The notes beneath the pieces are model-generated. The model saw nothing but the letters and a program-made list of their open reading frames with translations. It made no database searches and was not told the DNA's origin. The translations under genes were made by a program, and so were the position numbers. Below are positions 40,205 to 49,289 of a stretch of DNA of 64,000 nucleotides, piece by piece (positions within the stretch are counted from its first letter, which is position 1; the number at the start of each line of letters is the position of its first letter). The DNA comes from Gammaproteobacteria bacterium (lineage in GTDB: Bacteria > Pseudomonadota > Gammaproteobacteria > Thiohalomonadales > Thiohalomonadaceae), in contig QKED01000096.1 in assembly GCA_003252455.1 (NCBI GenBank), forward strand, positions 103,578-167,577. The letters are read 5' to 3'.

Positions 40205-43200
40205 TCACTTCTCGAAGGTGTAGACCAGGTCGGCCCCGCTCTCGACGCCGGTCTCGGTCTGTAGCGAGAGGAACTTGTTGATCTTGTAGCGCATCTGCAG
40301 GGTGTTGACGTCTTCGGTGATGCCGATGGCGTAGCGCACATAGAGGCGTGGGGAGAGGTACTTGCCGAGCACCAGGGCCGAGGAGTTGGGGCTGGTGCCG
40401 TTGTCGATGCCCACCTCTTCGAGCCCCAGATTGCGACCGATATCGCGGGCGATGGCGTCACCACCGGCCAGGCCGATGGCCAGCGCGGCCTGGGAGAGCC
40501 CCTGCTGCTCCTCGCCGCTGGTCTGGTCCATGGGGCGGCCGAGCACCAGGTAGGAGAGGCGGTCGGAGTCGCTCATGGCGTCGTCGGAGAAGAGCTCGAT
40601 GCGCGGCTTGCTCGCACGCCCGGTGACGGTGATGCCGACGCGGGTCTCGATGTTGGTGCGAATCGCGCGCAGGTCGAGGCCGGGGTCGGCCAGCGGGGTA
40701 CCGGCGAAGATGACACGCCCCTGCTCGATGGTCAGGTCCTGCCCGTAGGCACGAAAGCGCCCATCGTAGACCTGCAGTTCGCCGGTACCGAGGGCCACCT
40801 GACCGGGCTGCTCGTGCACCCGCAGATTACCCGCGATGCGCCCCTTGAAGCCCTCGCCCTCCAGTTTCACCTTGTCGCCGATGACCACCTCCAGGTCGGT
40901 GGTGATGGCGATGGCGCTGCCTTCGTCCTCGCCGGTGTCGACCACGACGATGTCGCTGGAGGCGCTGGTGGAGGAGGTGCTGGGGGTGACGATCTGGATC
41001 TCGGCCTCAGGGATGGTGAGCCGCCCGGTGAGTTTGAGGCTGCCCGGTTCGGCGTCGATGCGCACGTCGGGGGAGGCGAGTAGATAGGCCTCGGGGATTC
41101 GCGCCAGCTCGACCCGGTCACCCTTCACCGTGGCCACCAGGCTCCACGCCTGTGCACTCTCCAGGGCGAAGCGGCCCTCCACCTTGAGCTTGCCCTTACC
41201 GGAGACGAGGCCGCCAGCCAGCTGTAGGCCGTTGGCGTCCTCCAGTCGCTTGAGGGTGAAGTCGATCTGCTTGAGGCCGATACCGAGGCGGGGGATGCGC
41301 AGCGAGGCGTCGCTCAGGTGACCATCGCCGTCGAGCACCGGGTGGGTGAGGTTGCCGGCCAGGCGCACGGCCACATCGAGCTTGCCCTTGGGCTCGGTGA
41401 GGTCGGGTACCAGGGTGGAGAGGATCTGCATATCCTCCAGGGTGACGCGGGTGGCGCCACGCAGCGGCTGATCCGGGCGTACCGGGTCGTGCAGACTCCA
41501 GTTCGGGAGCCGTGCCTCCCCCTCCAGGTGGCCGGTATCGAGGAAGTCGAGACTGTAGTTGGCGCTGAGTGCCTCCGGGGTGACCGCCAGCCCGACCTCG
41601 ATGTCGCGGCTCTCCAGGGTCTGCTGGTCGCCATCGCTCAGGGTCAGGGTGGTAAGCAGGGTCGGCACGCTCAAGGCGAGGCGAGTGCCATGCAGCTCGC
41701 CCGCCGTGGTGAGGCGCAACTGGGCGTCGAGGTCGGCATTGCCAGCGAACTGGGTGTCCTCGGGGAAGTAGGCGCGGAACAGATCGAGCGGCAGGCCGTC
41801 GGCGGTGACCCGTGCAGTACCCCCGTTGCTCCCGCGCCAGTCGGCGGAGAGGCACAGGCGCGCCTCGCCATTGCCCCAGCACCAGGGGGCCAGCTTGGCC
41901 TGATCGGCGGCCAGGGTCAGGGGGCTCGGGCCGTCGAGCTGCTTCCAGTTGTGGCTGTAGGGGGAGCGGTAGCGGGCGTCGTGCAGGGTGCCGCGCCAGG
42001 CGCCGTTGGCGAGCCCGCCACTGGCCATCATCTGGTAGATGCGCTGGTCGCCGGTGGCGGTGGAGAGGGTGATGTTGTGCTCGGCGGCGCTGCCGTCGGC
42101 GCTCACCTCGGTGAGGGTAAAGAGCTGCCCGGCACTGTGCAGGTTGAGCAGCGAGAGGTTGAGGTGCCAGGGGGCGCGCCCGGCCAGATCGAGGTCGACC
42201 GTGGCGTCGAGCCCCTCCAGGCGGGTCTCGGTGTAGGCCACCTCGTGACCGTTGAGGCGCGCGCGCAGGTGCGGGGTCTGCAGCGCCCCCTCGACACTGC
42301 CCTGTCCCTGCAGGGCGCCGGAGAGCTCGGGTAGCAGGTGACCGAGTTCGGGGGCGTCGATGGCCCAGTGCGCCTGAATGCCCTTGTCGAGGGTGGCGTC
42401 GGCGCTCAACTTGGCGCTGCCGGAGGCGAGTTGCAGCCCCTTCACCTCGATGCGCTCGCCGCGCAGGCGACTCTGTGCCTGGGCGCTCACTGGGTAGCCG
42501 CGCAGGGTACCGGTCAGTTGAGCGAGGTTGGCGTCGAGCTGGAACTGGTCGCCCTTGAGGCCGCCCTTGGCGTCGAGCTGCAGGCCGAGACGACCGGGCC
42601 AGTCGAGCCACTGGGCGCCGGGGTTGATACCCTCGGCCTGGAGCGTCTGGTTGAACGTCAGTACGGGGTCCCAGCTCACCTCACCCTTGGCCACCACCTG
42701 ACCCTGTAGCAGGCGTACGCGTAGCGGATCCAGGGTGAAGGCGCTGAGCGAGCCGTGGCCGTTGAGGTCGAGTTCGGTGGGGGGGATGTCGTGGCCGCGT
42801 AGCTCGGCGGCCAGGCGGACCAGGTAGTGGTCCAGGTCGCCGGTGACGCTGAGGGCGCCGTAGGGGAGGAGTGCCTCGGCCTGCTCCGGGCTCGCCTGGA
42901 GCGGCCAACGCAGTGCCTTCCAGTGACCGGAGAGGTTGACGCTGGAGGGCTCGGTGTCGTGTGCGAGGGCCACCTGGCCATTGAGGGTGAGTTGGTTGCC
43001 CGAGGGGGTGGTGAGGTGGAGCTGGTCGATGCGGACCTTGGGCTGATCGAGTCCGGCCTTGAGGCTTAGGTCGAGCGGGCCGAATTCGCCGTCCACCACG
43101 CGCCCGTCGAGGGTCGCGTCGATCGCTGCCAGGTTGCCGTGGGCGGTGAGCTTGGCGTCCACCTCCAGGCTCCGCCCCAGGTCGACGATGCGTGCCACCT

Positions 43201-44008
43201 GGGTCTTGCTCAGGTCGATGGCGGCGCGCCAGCTCAGCTGCTCTATGACCAGTGGCTGTTCGACGCTCGCCTCGACCCGTAGGGTGGTGGGCGCGGTGAG
43301 CTGCTGCTCCAGGTGATAGCCCTGCAGCGTGCCGCTGAGGGTACCGTGTCCCTCCAGCGGTGCGGCCAGCGCCTCCAGGGTGACGCGCCACGCCAGCGTC
43401 AGTTCACTCTGGCGGCTCGGCATCAGCCCCACCTCGCCCTGCAGCTCGACGCTGCCAAAGGGCGAGGCGAGCTGCAACTGGCCGATGCGTACACCATCCC
43501 CTGCCGCCTCCACCTGGCCCAGGTCGAGGGCCTCCACCAGGGTCTGTGCGCCTGTCGCGTCGAGTAGTTCGAAGTGCCCAAGGTGCAGGCGTTCGAGGCG
43601 GATGGTGAGGGGCAGTTCGACCCCGGCGAAGGGCGCGTCCGTGGTGGGGGCGGGGGGCGTCTGCGCCGCACCGCTCGGTGGACGCAGGCGCACACCGTCG
43701 GCACGTACCAGGTCGAGACTGAGGCGTTGGGCGAAGAGGGTCGAGGGGCGCCAGTCCAGCTCCACCGCGTCGATCTCCAGCAGACCCTCATCGGGTAGGG
43801 TGAGGCTCAGCCGGTCGATGCTCACGTGGTCGAGGAGGGCGCCCCGACTGCCGGCGAGGCGCAGCTGACCGGCCGAGAGGTCGGAGACCACGGCCAACAG
43901 CAGGCGGGTGCCGGGTTCGCTGCCGAGCAGGGTGGCGAGCGCCACGACGCATAGCAGCAGCAGGCCGAGGAGGGCGAAGAGGAGGCGGCGTACCCAGCGC
44001 TTGATCAC
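40205..44008 (-). CDS. tamB: Translocation and assembly module protein TamB
   Basis: 1267 residues: a single N-terminal TM (about 9-29), a long beta-rich periplasmic region, and the conserved C-terminal DUF490 domain (about 900-1267) with LYVRYAIGITEDVNTLQMRY near the end. TamB bridges inner and outer membranes with TamA, in outer-membrane protein assembly and, as shown for AsmA-like proteins, probably phospholipid transport. It overlaps the tamA stop by four bases (ATGA), so the two are translationally coupled. Length matches the family. Confidence 0.94.
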   Translation of the reverse strand: MIKRWVRRLLFALLGLLLLCVVALATLLGSEPGTRLLLAVVSDLSAGQLRLAGSRGALLDHVSIDRLSLTLPDEGLLEIDAVELDWRPSTLFAQRLSLDLVRADGVRLRPPSGAAQTPPAPTTDAPFAGVELPLTIRLERLHLGHFELLDATGAQTLVEALDLGQVEAAGDGVRIGQLQLASPFGSVELQGEVGLMPSRQSELTLAWRVTLEALAAPLEGHGTLSGTLQGYHLEQQLTAPTTLRVEASVEQPLVIEQLSWRAAIDLSKTQVARIVDLGRSLEVDAKLTAHGNLAAIDATLDGRVVDGEFGPLDLSLKAGLDQPKVRIDQLHLTTPSGNQLTLNGQVALAHDTEPSSVNLSGHWKALRWPLQASPEQAEALLPYGALSVTGDLDHYLVRLAAELRGHDIPPTELDLNGHGSLSAFTLDPLRVRLLQGQVVAKGEVSWDPVLTFNQTLQAEGINPGAQWLDWPGRLGLQLDAKGGLKGDQFQLDANLAQLTGTLRGYPVSAQAQSRLRGERIEVKGLQLASGSAKLSADATLDKGIQAHWAIDAPELGHLLPELSGALQGQGSVEGALQTPHLRARLNGHEVAYTETRLEGLDATVDLDLAGRAPWHLNLSLLNLHSAGQLFTLTEVSADGSAAEHNITLSTATGDQRIYQMMASGGLANGAWRGTLHDARYRSPYSHNWKQLDGPSPLTLAADQAKLAPWCWGNGEARLCLSADWRGSNGGTARVTADGLPLDLFRAYFPEDTQFAGNADLDAQLRLTTAGELHGTRLALSVPTLLTTLTLSDGDQQTLESRDIEVGLAVTPEALSANYSLDFLDTGHLEGEARLPNWSLHDPVRPDQPLRGATRVTLEDMQILSTLVPDLTEPKGKLDVAVRLAGNLTHPVLDGDGHLSDASLRIPRLGIGLKQIDFTLKRLEDANGLQLAGGLVSGKGKLKVEGRFALESAQAWSLVATVKGDRVELARIPEAYLLASPDVRIDAEPGSLKLTGRLTIPEAEIQIVTPSTSSTSASSDIVVVDTGEDEGSAIAITTDLEVVIGDKVKLEGEGFKGRIAGNLRVHEQPGQVALGTGELQVYDGRFRAYGQDLTIEQGRVIFAGTPLADPGLDLRAIRTNIETRVGITVTGRASKPRIELFSDDAMSDSDRLSYLVLGRPMDQTSGEEQQGLSQAALAIGLAGGDAIARDIGRNLGLEEVGIDNGTSPNSSALVLGKYLSPRLYVRYAIGITEDVNTLQMRYKINKFLSLQTETGVESGADLVYTFEK

Positions 44009-45804
44009 AGGTCTGGTCCCAATCCGATGTGGAGATGCGGGGTGGCGGGGCGTTCGATCACCGGCCAGGCGAGGTCGAGGCGCACGGTGCCAAAGGGGAG
44101 CTTGAAGCGCAGACCGGCACCGGCACCCTCGTAGAGCTTCATCTCGGAGGTGCTGTTGAGGGCGTTACCGGCATCGTAGAAGATCGCCAGGGCGAAGATG
44201 CCGGAGATGGGCTGCTCCAGTTCGACGCTGGTGGTGAGCAGGTGACGTCCGCCGATGACGTCGCCGTTCCCGTCGATGGGACCGAGGGAGTTGTAGTTGA
44301 AGCCGCGCACGCTACGATCGCCACCGGCGAAGAAGCGGTGCGAGACCGGCAGCCGCTCCAGGTCGCTGACCAGGGTGCTGCCCAGCTCGCTGCGCACGAT
44401 GAAGCGCTGACCACCGCCAAGGCTGGTGATCTTCTTCGCCGTGACCCGGTATTGGCCGTAGGTGACGTCGGAGAGCACCGCATCGGAGGCGCCCTGGGTG
44501 TCGATGCGCAGCAGCCAGCCGTTGTGCGTCAGTAGGCGATTGTCTGCCTCGATACGCTGCCAGGTCATGCCGGGGATGAGTAGATCCGTGCGGTCGGTCT
44601 GGTCACCGATGGTGTAGCTCTCGCGCTCGTGGGTGAGCGAGAGGATGCGCTGCCAATCGCCCACCTGGTGCATGGTACTCACCGCCAGGGTGCGCTTGTA
44701 GGTGGAGCTGACATCGGTCGTCTCCTCCACATAGCCGGTGGAGAAGGTGAGGCGGTCGGTGATCGGGTTGTCGAGCGGGATGTGGTAGTAGGTGTAGAGC
44801 TCGCGGCGGATCTCGGAGATGGTCCCGGTCATGCCCACCTGATGGCCCCGGCTGTTGACGTAGCGCCGTTCGATGCCGATGCTCGCGCGCGGTCCGGTGT
44901 CGGTGCCGTAGCCGAGACCAAAGGTGTAGCGTGTCGGCTTGCGCATCTCCAGGTCGACCTGGATCGGCACCTCGTAGGGGTCGTCGGGGTCTTTGCCCTG
45001 GGTCAGGGTGATGCGGCTGAAGTAGTCGCTGTCGGTGAGGGTACGCTGCAGGTCGAGCAGCTCGCCGGAGCTGTAGAAGTCGCCGCGCTGGAAGGGGACA
45101 AAGCGCTTCAGGTAGCTCTCGCGCAGGGCGTTCTCGGCGAAGTGCACCTCGCCGAAGTGGTAACGCTCACCACCATCGAGCACCAGGGTGAGGTCGGCGC
45201 TGTGGCTGCTGAGGTCGACCGCCACGCGGCTGGTGGTGAGGCGAGCGTCGCGATAGCCGCGCTCGGAGCAGAGTTGCAGCAGACTCGCCTTGGCGCTCTC
45301 GTAGTCGGGGTGGACGAGCCGTGCGCCGGGTTTCAGCGGGAGCTGTTCGCGCCAGGTGGCAAAGGCCTCGTCCGTCCCGGCGGGGCCGAGGATCCGGATA
45401 TCCAGCTGGCGGTAGCGCACCGGCGGGCCGAGGTCGATGGTGAAGGTGGCGATCCAGCGCTCCGGCTCGTTCACCGGGTGGCTCAGCCGGTACTCCACCT
45501 CCGGGTTGTAATAACCAAAGGGGGTCAGGGCCTTGGCGATCTCGCGCTCGGCGCGCCGGGCGAGGATCTCGATGCGCTCGTCGGAGAGCAAGGGGTGGGC
45601 CTTCTGCCGCTCCAGGGTAAGGCCGAGGAGGATGTTGTCCTGCATCGCCTTGTCGTCGACCCCTTCGAGGCGGATCTCGACCCGTGGGCGGCTTGCCTCG
45701 GCCTGCTCCTGCTCCTGGGGGGTGGAGAAGTAGTCATCGGTCTCGGCGAGGAGGGGGGCCACTGCGCCGAAGAGGAGGGCACAGAGGAGCAATGGGCGCT
45801 GCAT
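44005..45804 (-). CDS. tamA: Omp85-family outer membrane protein TamA
   Basis: 599 residues with signal peptide (cleavage near Leu-Leu-Ala at 20), POTRA domains over about 40-265 and a 16-strand-type barrel from about 275. The barrel has the Omp85 loop-6 motif RFFAGGDRSVRGF and a closing segment GAGAGLRFKLPFG ending in Leu. It is upstream of tamB. Because the giant TpsA exoprotein needs an Omp85 exporter, TamA might be mistaken for it, but three POTRA domains and the tamB linkage make it TamA. Confidence 0.94.
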   Translation of the reverse strand: MQRPLLLCALLFGAVAPLLAETDDYFSTPQEQEQAEASRPRVEIRLEGVDDKAMQDNILLGLTLERQKAHPLLSDERIEILARRAEREIAKALTPFGYYNPEVEYRLSHPVNEPERWIATFTIDLGPPVRYRQLDIRILGPAGTDEAFATWREQLPLKPGARLVHPDYESAKASLLQLCSERGYRDARLTTSRVAVDLSSHSADLTLVLDGGERYHFGEVHFAENALRESYLKRFVPFQRGDFYSSGELLDLQRTLTDSDYFSRITLTQGKDPDDPYEVPIQVDLEMRKPTRYTFGLGYGTDTGPRASIGIERRYVNSRGHQVGMTGTISEIRRELYTYYHIPLDNPITDRLTFSTGYVEETTDVSSTYKRTLAVSTMHQVGDWQRILSLTHERESYTIGDQTDRTDLLIPGMTWQRIEADNRLLTHNGWLLRIDTQGASDAVLSDVTYGQYRVTAKKITSLGGGQRFIVRSELGSTLVSDLERLPVSHRFFAGGDRSVRGFNYNSLGPIDGNGDVIGGRHLLTTSVELEQPISGIFALAIFYDAGNALNSTSEMKLYEGAGAGLRFKLPFGTVRLDLAWPVIERPATPHLHIGLGPDL

Positions 45805-45917
45805 GGTGTCGGTCCGTTACGACTGCTCGGCGGGGTTTTGACGGGTGTGGCGGGGTTGTTGCGCCGCGTCTGGAGGGTCTAATATGGGCGAATCCTACCA
45901 CAGACACCAAGGCCAAC

Positions 45918-46535
45918 GTGATCGACACCTTCTCATCTGCCGCCCTGGCCCTGTGTGAGGCCGGGCGCGTGCTGCACGCCCAGGGGTGGGTCCCCGCCAC
46001 CAGCGGTAACTTCTCCGCCCGTGTCGACGACCAGAGCATGGCTATCACCGTTTCCGGTCGCCACAAGGGGCGCCTGGAGGCGGACGACATCATGCGTGCC
46101 GACTTTCAGGGGCGGCCCCTCACCGAGGGTAAGCGCTCCTCTGCCGAGACCCTGCTGCACGCCATGCTCTATGCGCGTGACCCGGCCATCGGCGCGGTGC
46201 TGCACACCCACTCGGTCAACGCCACGCTGCTCTCGCGCGGGCGCGAGGGGGAGCTGATGCTGGAGGATTACGAACTGCTCAAGGCCTTCGCCGGGGTCGA
46301 GACCCACGCCACACGCCTCGTCGTGCCGATCTTCGCCAACGACCAAGACATCGACCGCCTTGCCACCAAGGTGGCCACCTATTTCACGCAACACCCGCCG
46401 GTGCACGGCTACCTGATCGCCGGTCACGGCCTCTACACCTGGGGCCGCGACATCCCCGAGACCCTACGCCATATCGAGGCGTTCGAGTTTCTGTTTGCCT
46501 GTGAACTTCAGCAAGCGAGGGCCTACCCGCAATGA
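45918..46535 (+). CDS. mtnB: Methylthioribulose-1-phosphate dehydratase MtnB
   Basis: 205 residues from a GTG at 45918 with AAGG ahead; an upstream in-frame ATG would overlap tamA on the other strand. Class II aldolase fold: TSGNFSAR near 29, the zinc histidines in HTHSVNATLL and a distal GHGLYTWG. It dehydrates 5-methylthioribulose-1-phosphate in methionine salvage. Four-base overlap with mtnD. Divergent from tamA over 113 bases. Confidence 0.93.
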   Translation: MIDTFSSAALALCEAGRVLHAQGWVPATSGNFSARVDDQSMAITVSGRHKGRLEADDIMRADFQGRPLTEGKRSSAETLLHAMLYARDPAIGAVLHTHSVNATLLSRGREGELMLEDYELLKAFAGVETHATRLVVPIFANDQDIDRLATKVATYFTQHPPVHGYLIAGHGLYTWGRDIPETLRHIEAFEFLFACELQQARAYPQ

Positions 46536-47104
46536 GCCGCCTGGTGATCCACCCCGACAGTGTCGACCTCAATCAGAACCCCGCCGCCGCCAGCCTCGAC
46601 ACCCGCGATCACGCCGAGATCGCCAAGCAGTTGGGTGAACTCGGGGTGCGCTTCGAGCGCTGGCCGAGTCGCCCCCTCGCGGCGGATGCCGAGGCCCAGG
46701 CGGTGCTCGATGCCTATGCCGACGAGGTGGCGGCTCTCAATGCACAGTACGGCTTTCAGTCCATCGACGTGGTCTCGCTGCGCCCCGACCACCCGCAGGC
46801 GGCCGAGATGCGCGCCAAGTTCCTCGCCGAGCACACCCATAGCGACTTCGAGGTGCGCTACTTCGTCGACGGCAGCGGTCTCTTCTACCTGCACGTGGGT
46901 GGGCAGATCTTCATGGTGCTGTGCGAGGCCGGTGACCTCATCAGTGTGCCGGCCAACACCCTGCACTGGTTCGACATGGGCGCGGGCCCCGACTTCAAGT
47001 GCATCCGCTTCTTCGTCATCCCCGACGGCTGGGTGGCGCAGTTCAGTGGCAGCGGCATCGCCGAGCGCTATCCCGACTTCGACGCCTTCGTAGGGGTCGC
47101 TTGA
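46532..47104 (+). CDS. mtnD: Acireductone dioxygenase MtnD
   Basis: 190 residues, cupin fold. His101, His103, Glu107 and His145 have the same spacing as the metal ligands of Klebsiella ARD (His96, His98, Glu102, His140). It converts acireductone to the keto acid precursor of methionine plus formate with Fe2+; with Ni2+ the off-pathway reaction releases CO. Overlaps mtnB (ATGA) and mtnC (TGATG). Confidence 0.95.
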   Translation: MSRLVIHPDSVDLNQNPAAASLDTRDHAEIAKQLGELGVRFERWPSRPLAADAEAQAVLDAYADEVAALNAQYGFQSIDVVSLRPDHPQAAEMRAKFLAEHTHSDFEVRYFVDGSGLFYLHVGGQIFMVLCEAGDLISVPANTLHWFDMGAGPDFKCIRFFVIPDGWVAQFSGSGIAERYPDFDAFVGVA

Positions 47105-47778
47105 TGGCGCGCGCGGTACTCACCGACATCGAGGGCACCACCACCTCGGTGCGCTTCGTCTACGATGTGCTCTTCCCCTACGCCCGGCGTGAGCTGCCCG
47201 ACTTTTTGCGTCGGCACTCTGCCCACCCCGAGGTGGCCGAGCAGATCGCCACCATCTCCGACGACGTGGGCACCACCCTCGACCTGGAGGAGACCATCGC
47301 GGTGCTCGAACAGTGGATGGCCGAAGACCGCAAGGCGACCCCGCTGAAGACCCTGCAGGGGCTGGTGTGGGAGCAGGGCTATCGCGACGGTGCACTCAAG
47401 GGGCACGTCTACCCCGATGCGGTCGCCGGGCTACGCCGCTGGCACGCCGAGCGCCACGACCTCTACATCTACTCCTCCGGTTCGGTACAGGCACAGCAGC
47501 TGCTCTTCGGCTACAGTGAGGCGGGGGACCTGACGCCCCTGTTCAAGGGCTACTTCGATACCCGTGTCGGCCACAAGCGCGAGGAGAGCGCCTACCACGC
47601 CATCCTCGAACAGATCGGGCGGTCCGGTGGCGAGGTGCTGTTTCTCTCCGATATCGTCGAGGAGCTGGACGCCGCCGCCGCCGCTGGTCTCGCCACTGCC
47701 TGGTTGGTGCGCGAAGGGGAGGGCCCCGTGGGGGCGCGCCACCCGGTCCACACGAGCTTCGAGACGATCCAGCCGTGA
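47104..47778 (+). CDS. mtnC: Enolase-phosphatase E1 MtnC
   Basis: 224 residues, HAD superfamily. The N-terminal catalytic motif is [10 protein letters not shown] (Asp8, Glu10), then IYSSGS as motif [11 protein letters not shown] with the motif III lysine, and [12 protein letters not shown] as the acidic motif IV. It enolises and dephosphorylates diketo-5-methylthiopentyl-1-phosphate to acireductone, the substrate of MtnD. The ATG overlaps the mtnD stop by one base. The other salvage enzymes (MtnA, MtnK or MtnP) are not in the window. Confidence 0.95.
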   Translation: MARAVLTDIEGTTTSVRFVYDVLFPYARRELPDFLRRHSAHPEVAEQIATISDDVGTTLDLEETIAVLEQWMAEDRKATPLKTLQGLVWEQGYRDGALKGHVYPDAVAGLRRWHAERHDLYIYSSGSVQAQQLLFGYSEAGDLTPLFKGYFDTRVGHKREESAYHAILEQIGRSGGEVLFLSDIVEELDAAAAAGLATAWLVREGEGPVGARHPVHTSFETIQP

Positions 47779-47941
47779 GCCGGGGCGTCGCCCTGCGCGT
47801 GTGCCCGGAGGTGTGTGCCCCGCGTCTGTAGCCCTACGTGATGGGTGCAGCGGATGTACATCACAAAACGGTTCGCAAAGGTTCGATAAAGTCCGAATAT
47901 CCACAACAACAGCATGGCCTCGGGCCTGTTGGGAGTGAGCG

Positions 47942-48262
47942 ATGGACGAGACCCTCAAACGCCTCTTGGAGGCGGAGATGCAGGCCGAGGCGCTGGTCGA
48001 CAAGGCCAACCGTGAGCGCGAGGCGCTCATCGATAAGGCGCGTGCCGAGGTGCTCGCCGCCGAGCAGCGCTTCGAGGCGCGCATCCCCGAGTTGCGCCAC
48101 GCCTTTCGCAGCAAGGCCGAACAGCGCGCGGCGCAGACCATCCAGGAGCTGGATCGGCGCTACGCCGAGCGGCGCGAACAGTTGGTGGCCCTCGCCGAGG
48201 AGGCCCGCGACGAGGCCATCGAGGCGGCGATCGGCCTGCTGCTGGAGAGCGACACCCAGTGA
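47942..48262 (+). CDS. V/A-type ATPase peripheral stalk subunit G/H-like
   Basis: 106 residues, almost entirely one charged coiled coil rich in Glu, Arg and Ala, as in AhaH/NtpF stator subunits that pair with subunit E. The assignment rests on length, coiled-coil composition and being first in the V/A ATPase operon. GGGAG precedes the ATG. Its end overlaps the GTG start of the next gene. Confidence 0.8.
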   Translation: MDETLKRLLEAEMQAEALVDKANREREALIDKARAEVLAAEQRFEARIPELRHAFRSKAEQRAAQTIQELDRRYAERREQLVALAEEARDEAIEAAIGLLLESDTQ

Positions 48263-49287
48263 GTAGCGAGGTCTCGCAGTACGCCTATCTCAACGGCCGT
48301 GTCTCGGTACTGGCCGAGTCGCTGCTGCCGGAGGCGCGCCTGCGAGGTCTGTTGCAGGTGGGCAACGAGGCGAGCGTGCTGCGTGACGCGGCCCTGCCCG
48401 AGGAGCTGCACGAGGAGCGCGACCCCGCGGTCCTGGAGCAACGCCTGATGAGCGTGCTGATGCACGAGGCGGCACTCCTCATCCGCCCCTTGAGCGGCCT
48501 CGACCGCGAGCTGCTGCGCTACTGGATGGGGCGCGTGCACCTCATCAACCTCAAGTTGCTGCTGCGCGGCATCGTCACCCACGCCGAGCGCGAGGCGCTC
48601 GCCAGCCACCTGCTCGACCTGCGTCCGCTCGACTTTCTGCCTACCCAGGCGCTGCTGCACAGCGAGGATGTGGCCGAGTTCCTGCGCAATCTGGAGCAGA
48701 GCCCCTTCAGCGAGATGGCCCGCTACGCGCGTACCGTCTACTCCGAGCGCCAGAGCCAATTCGACCTCGAATCGGCCCTCGACCACCACTACTTTACCGG
48801 CCTGGTCAAGCGCATCAACGCCGTGGGCGAGCGCGATCGCCTGCGCATGCGCATGGTCATCGGCCTCTACCTCGACCAGATCAATCTGGTCTGGCTACTG
48901 CGCTACCGGCTTATCTACCGTATCACCCCGCCGCACGCCTACTTCCTGCTCATCCCCGCCGGGCACCACCTGCATAGCAAGCAGCTGCTCGCCTTGGCCC
49001 AGTTGGAGAGCCTGGATGCGGTCGTCGCCGCACTGCCCGATGCCCTGCGCGAGCGCCTCGCCGGGGTGGAGAACATCACCCAGGTGGAGCTGCGGATGGA
49101 GGCGTTGAGCACCCATGCGGCCAACCGTCTGCTGCGTGCAACCAGCTTCAACGTCTCGCGCGCCATGTTCTATCTACTGCTGCGCCAACGCCAATTGATG
49201 CACATCCACGCCATCCTCAAGGGGCGTGCCCTGGGGCTTGCGGAAGAGCTGATCCGCGCCTCGGCCAGTCTCGAGGAGGCGGTCTGA
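48259..49287 (+). CDS. V/A-type ATPase subunit C (d-like)
   Basis: 342 residues from a GTG overlapping the previous stop (GTGA). Helical protein of the archaeal C / eukaryotic d family that links the central stalk to the proteolipid ring: YAYLNGRVSVL at the start, ALDHHYFTGL in the centre and LRYRLIYRI. Length is normal. Two bases separate it from subunit I. Confidence 0.88.
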   Translation: MSSEVSQYAYLNGRVSVLAESLLPEARLRGLLQVGNEASVLRDAALPEELHEERDPAVLEQRLMSVLMHEAALLIRPLSGLDRELLRYWMGRVHLINLKLLLRGIVTHAEREALASHLLDLRPLDFLPTQALLHSEDVAEFLRNLEQSPFSEMARYARTVYSERQSQFDLESALDHHYFTGLVKRINAVGERDRLRMRMVIGLYLDQINLVWLLRYRLIYRITPPHAYFLLIPAGHHLHSKQLLALAQLESLDAVVAALPDALRERLAGVENITQVELRMEALSTHAANRLLRATSFNVSRAMFYLLLRQRQLMHIHAILKGRALGLAEELIRASASLEEAV

Positions 49288-49289
49288 CC

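Noticed and set aside
44005..45804. TamA as the TpsB exporter of the giant exoprotein
   Set aside because: It overlaps tamB and has the TamA layout rather than the short two-POTRA FhaC type.
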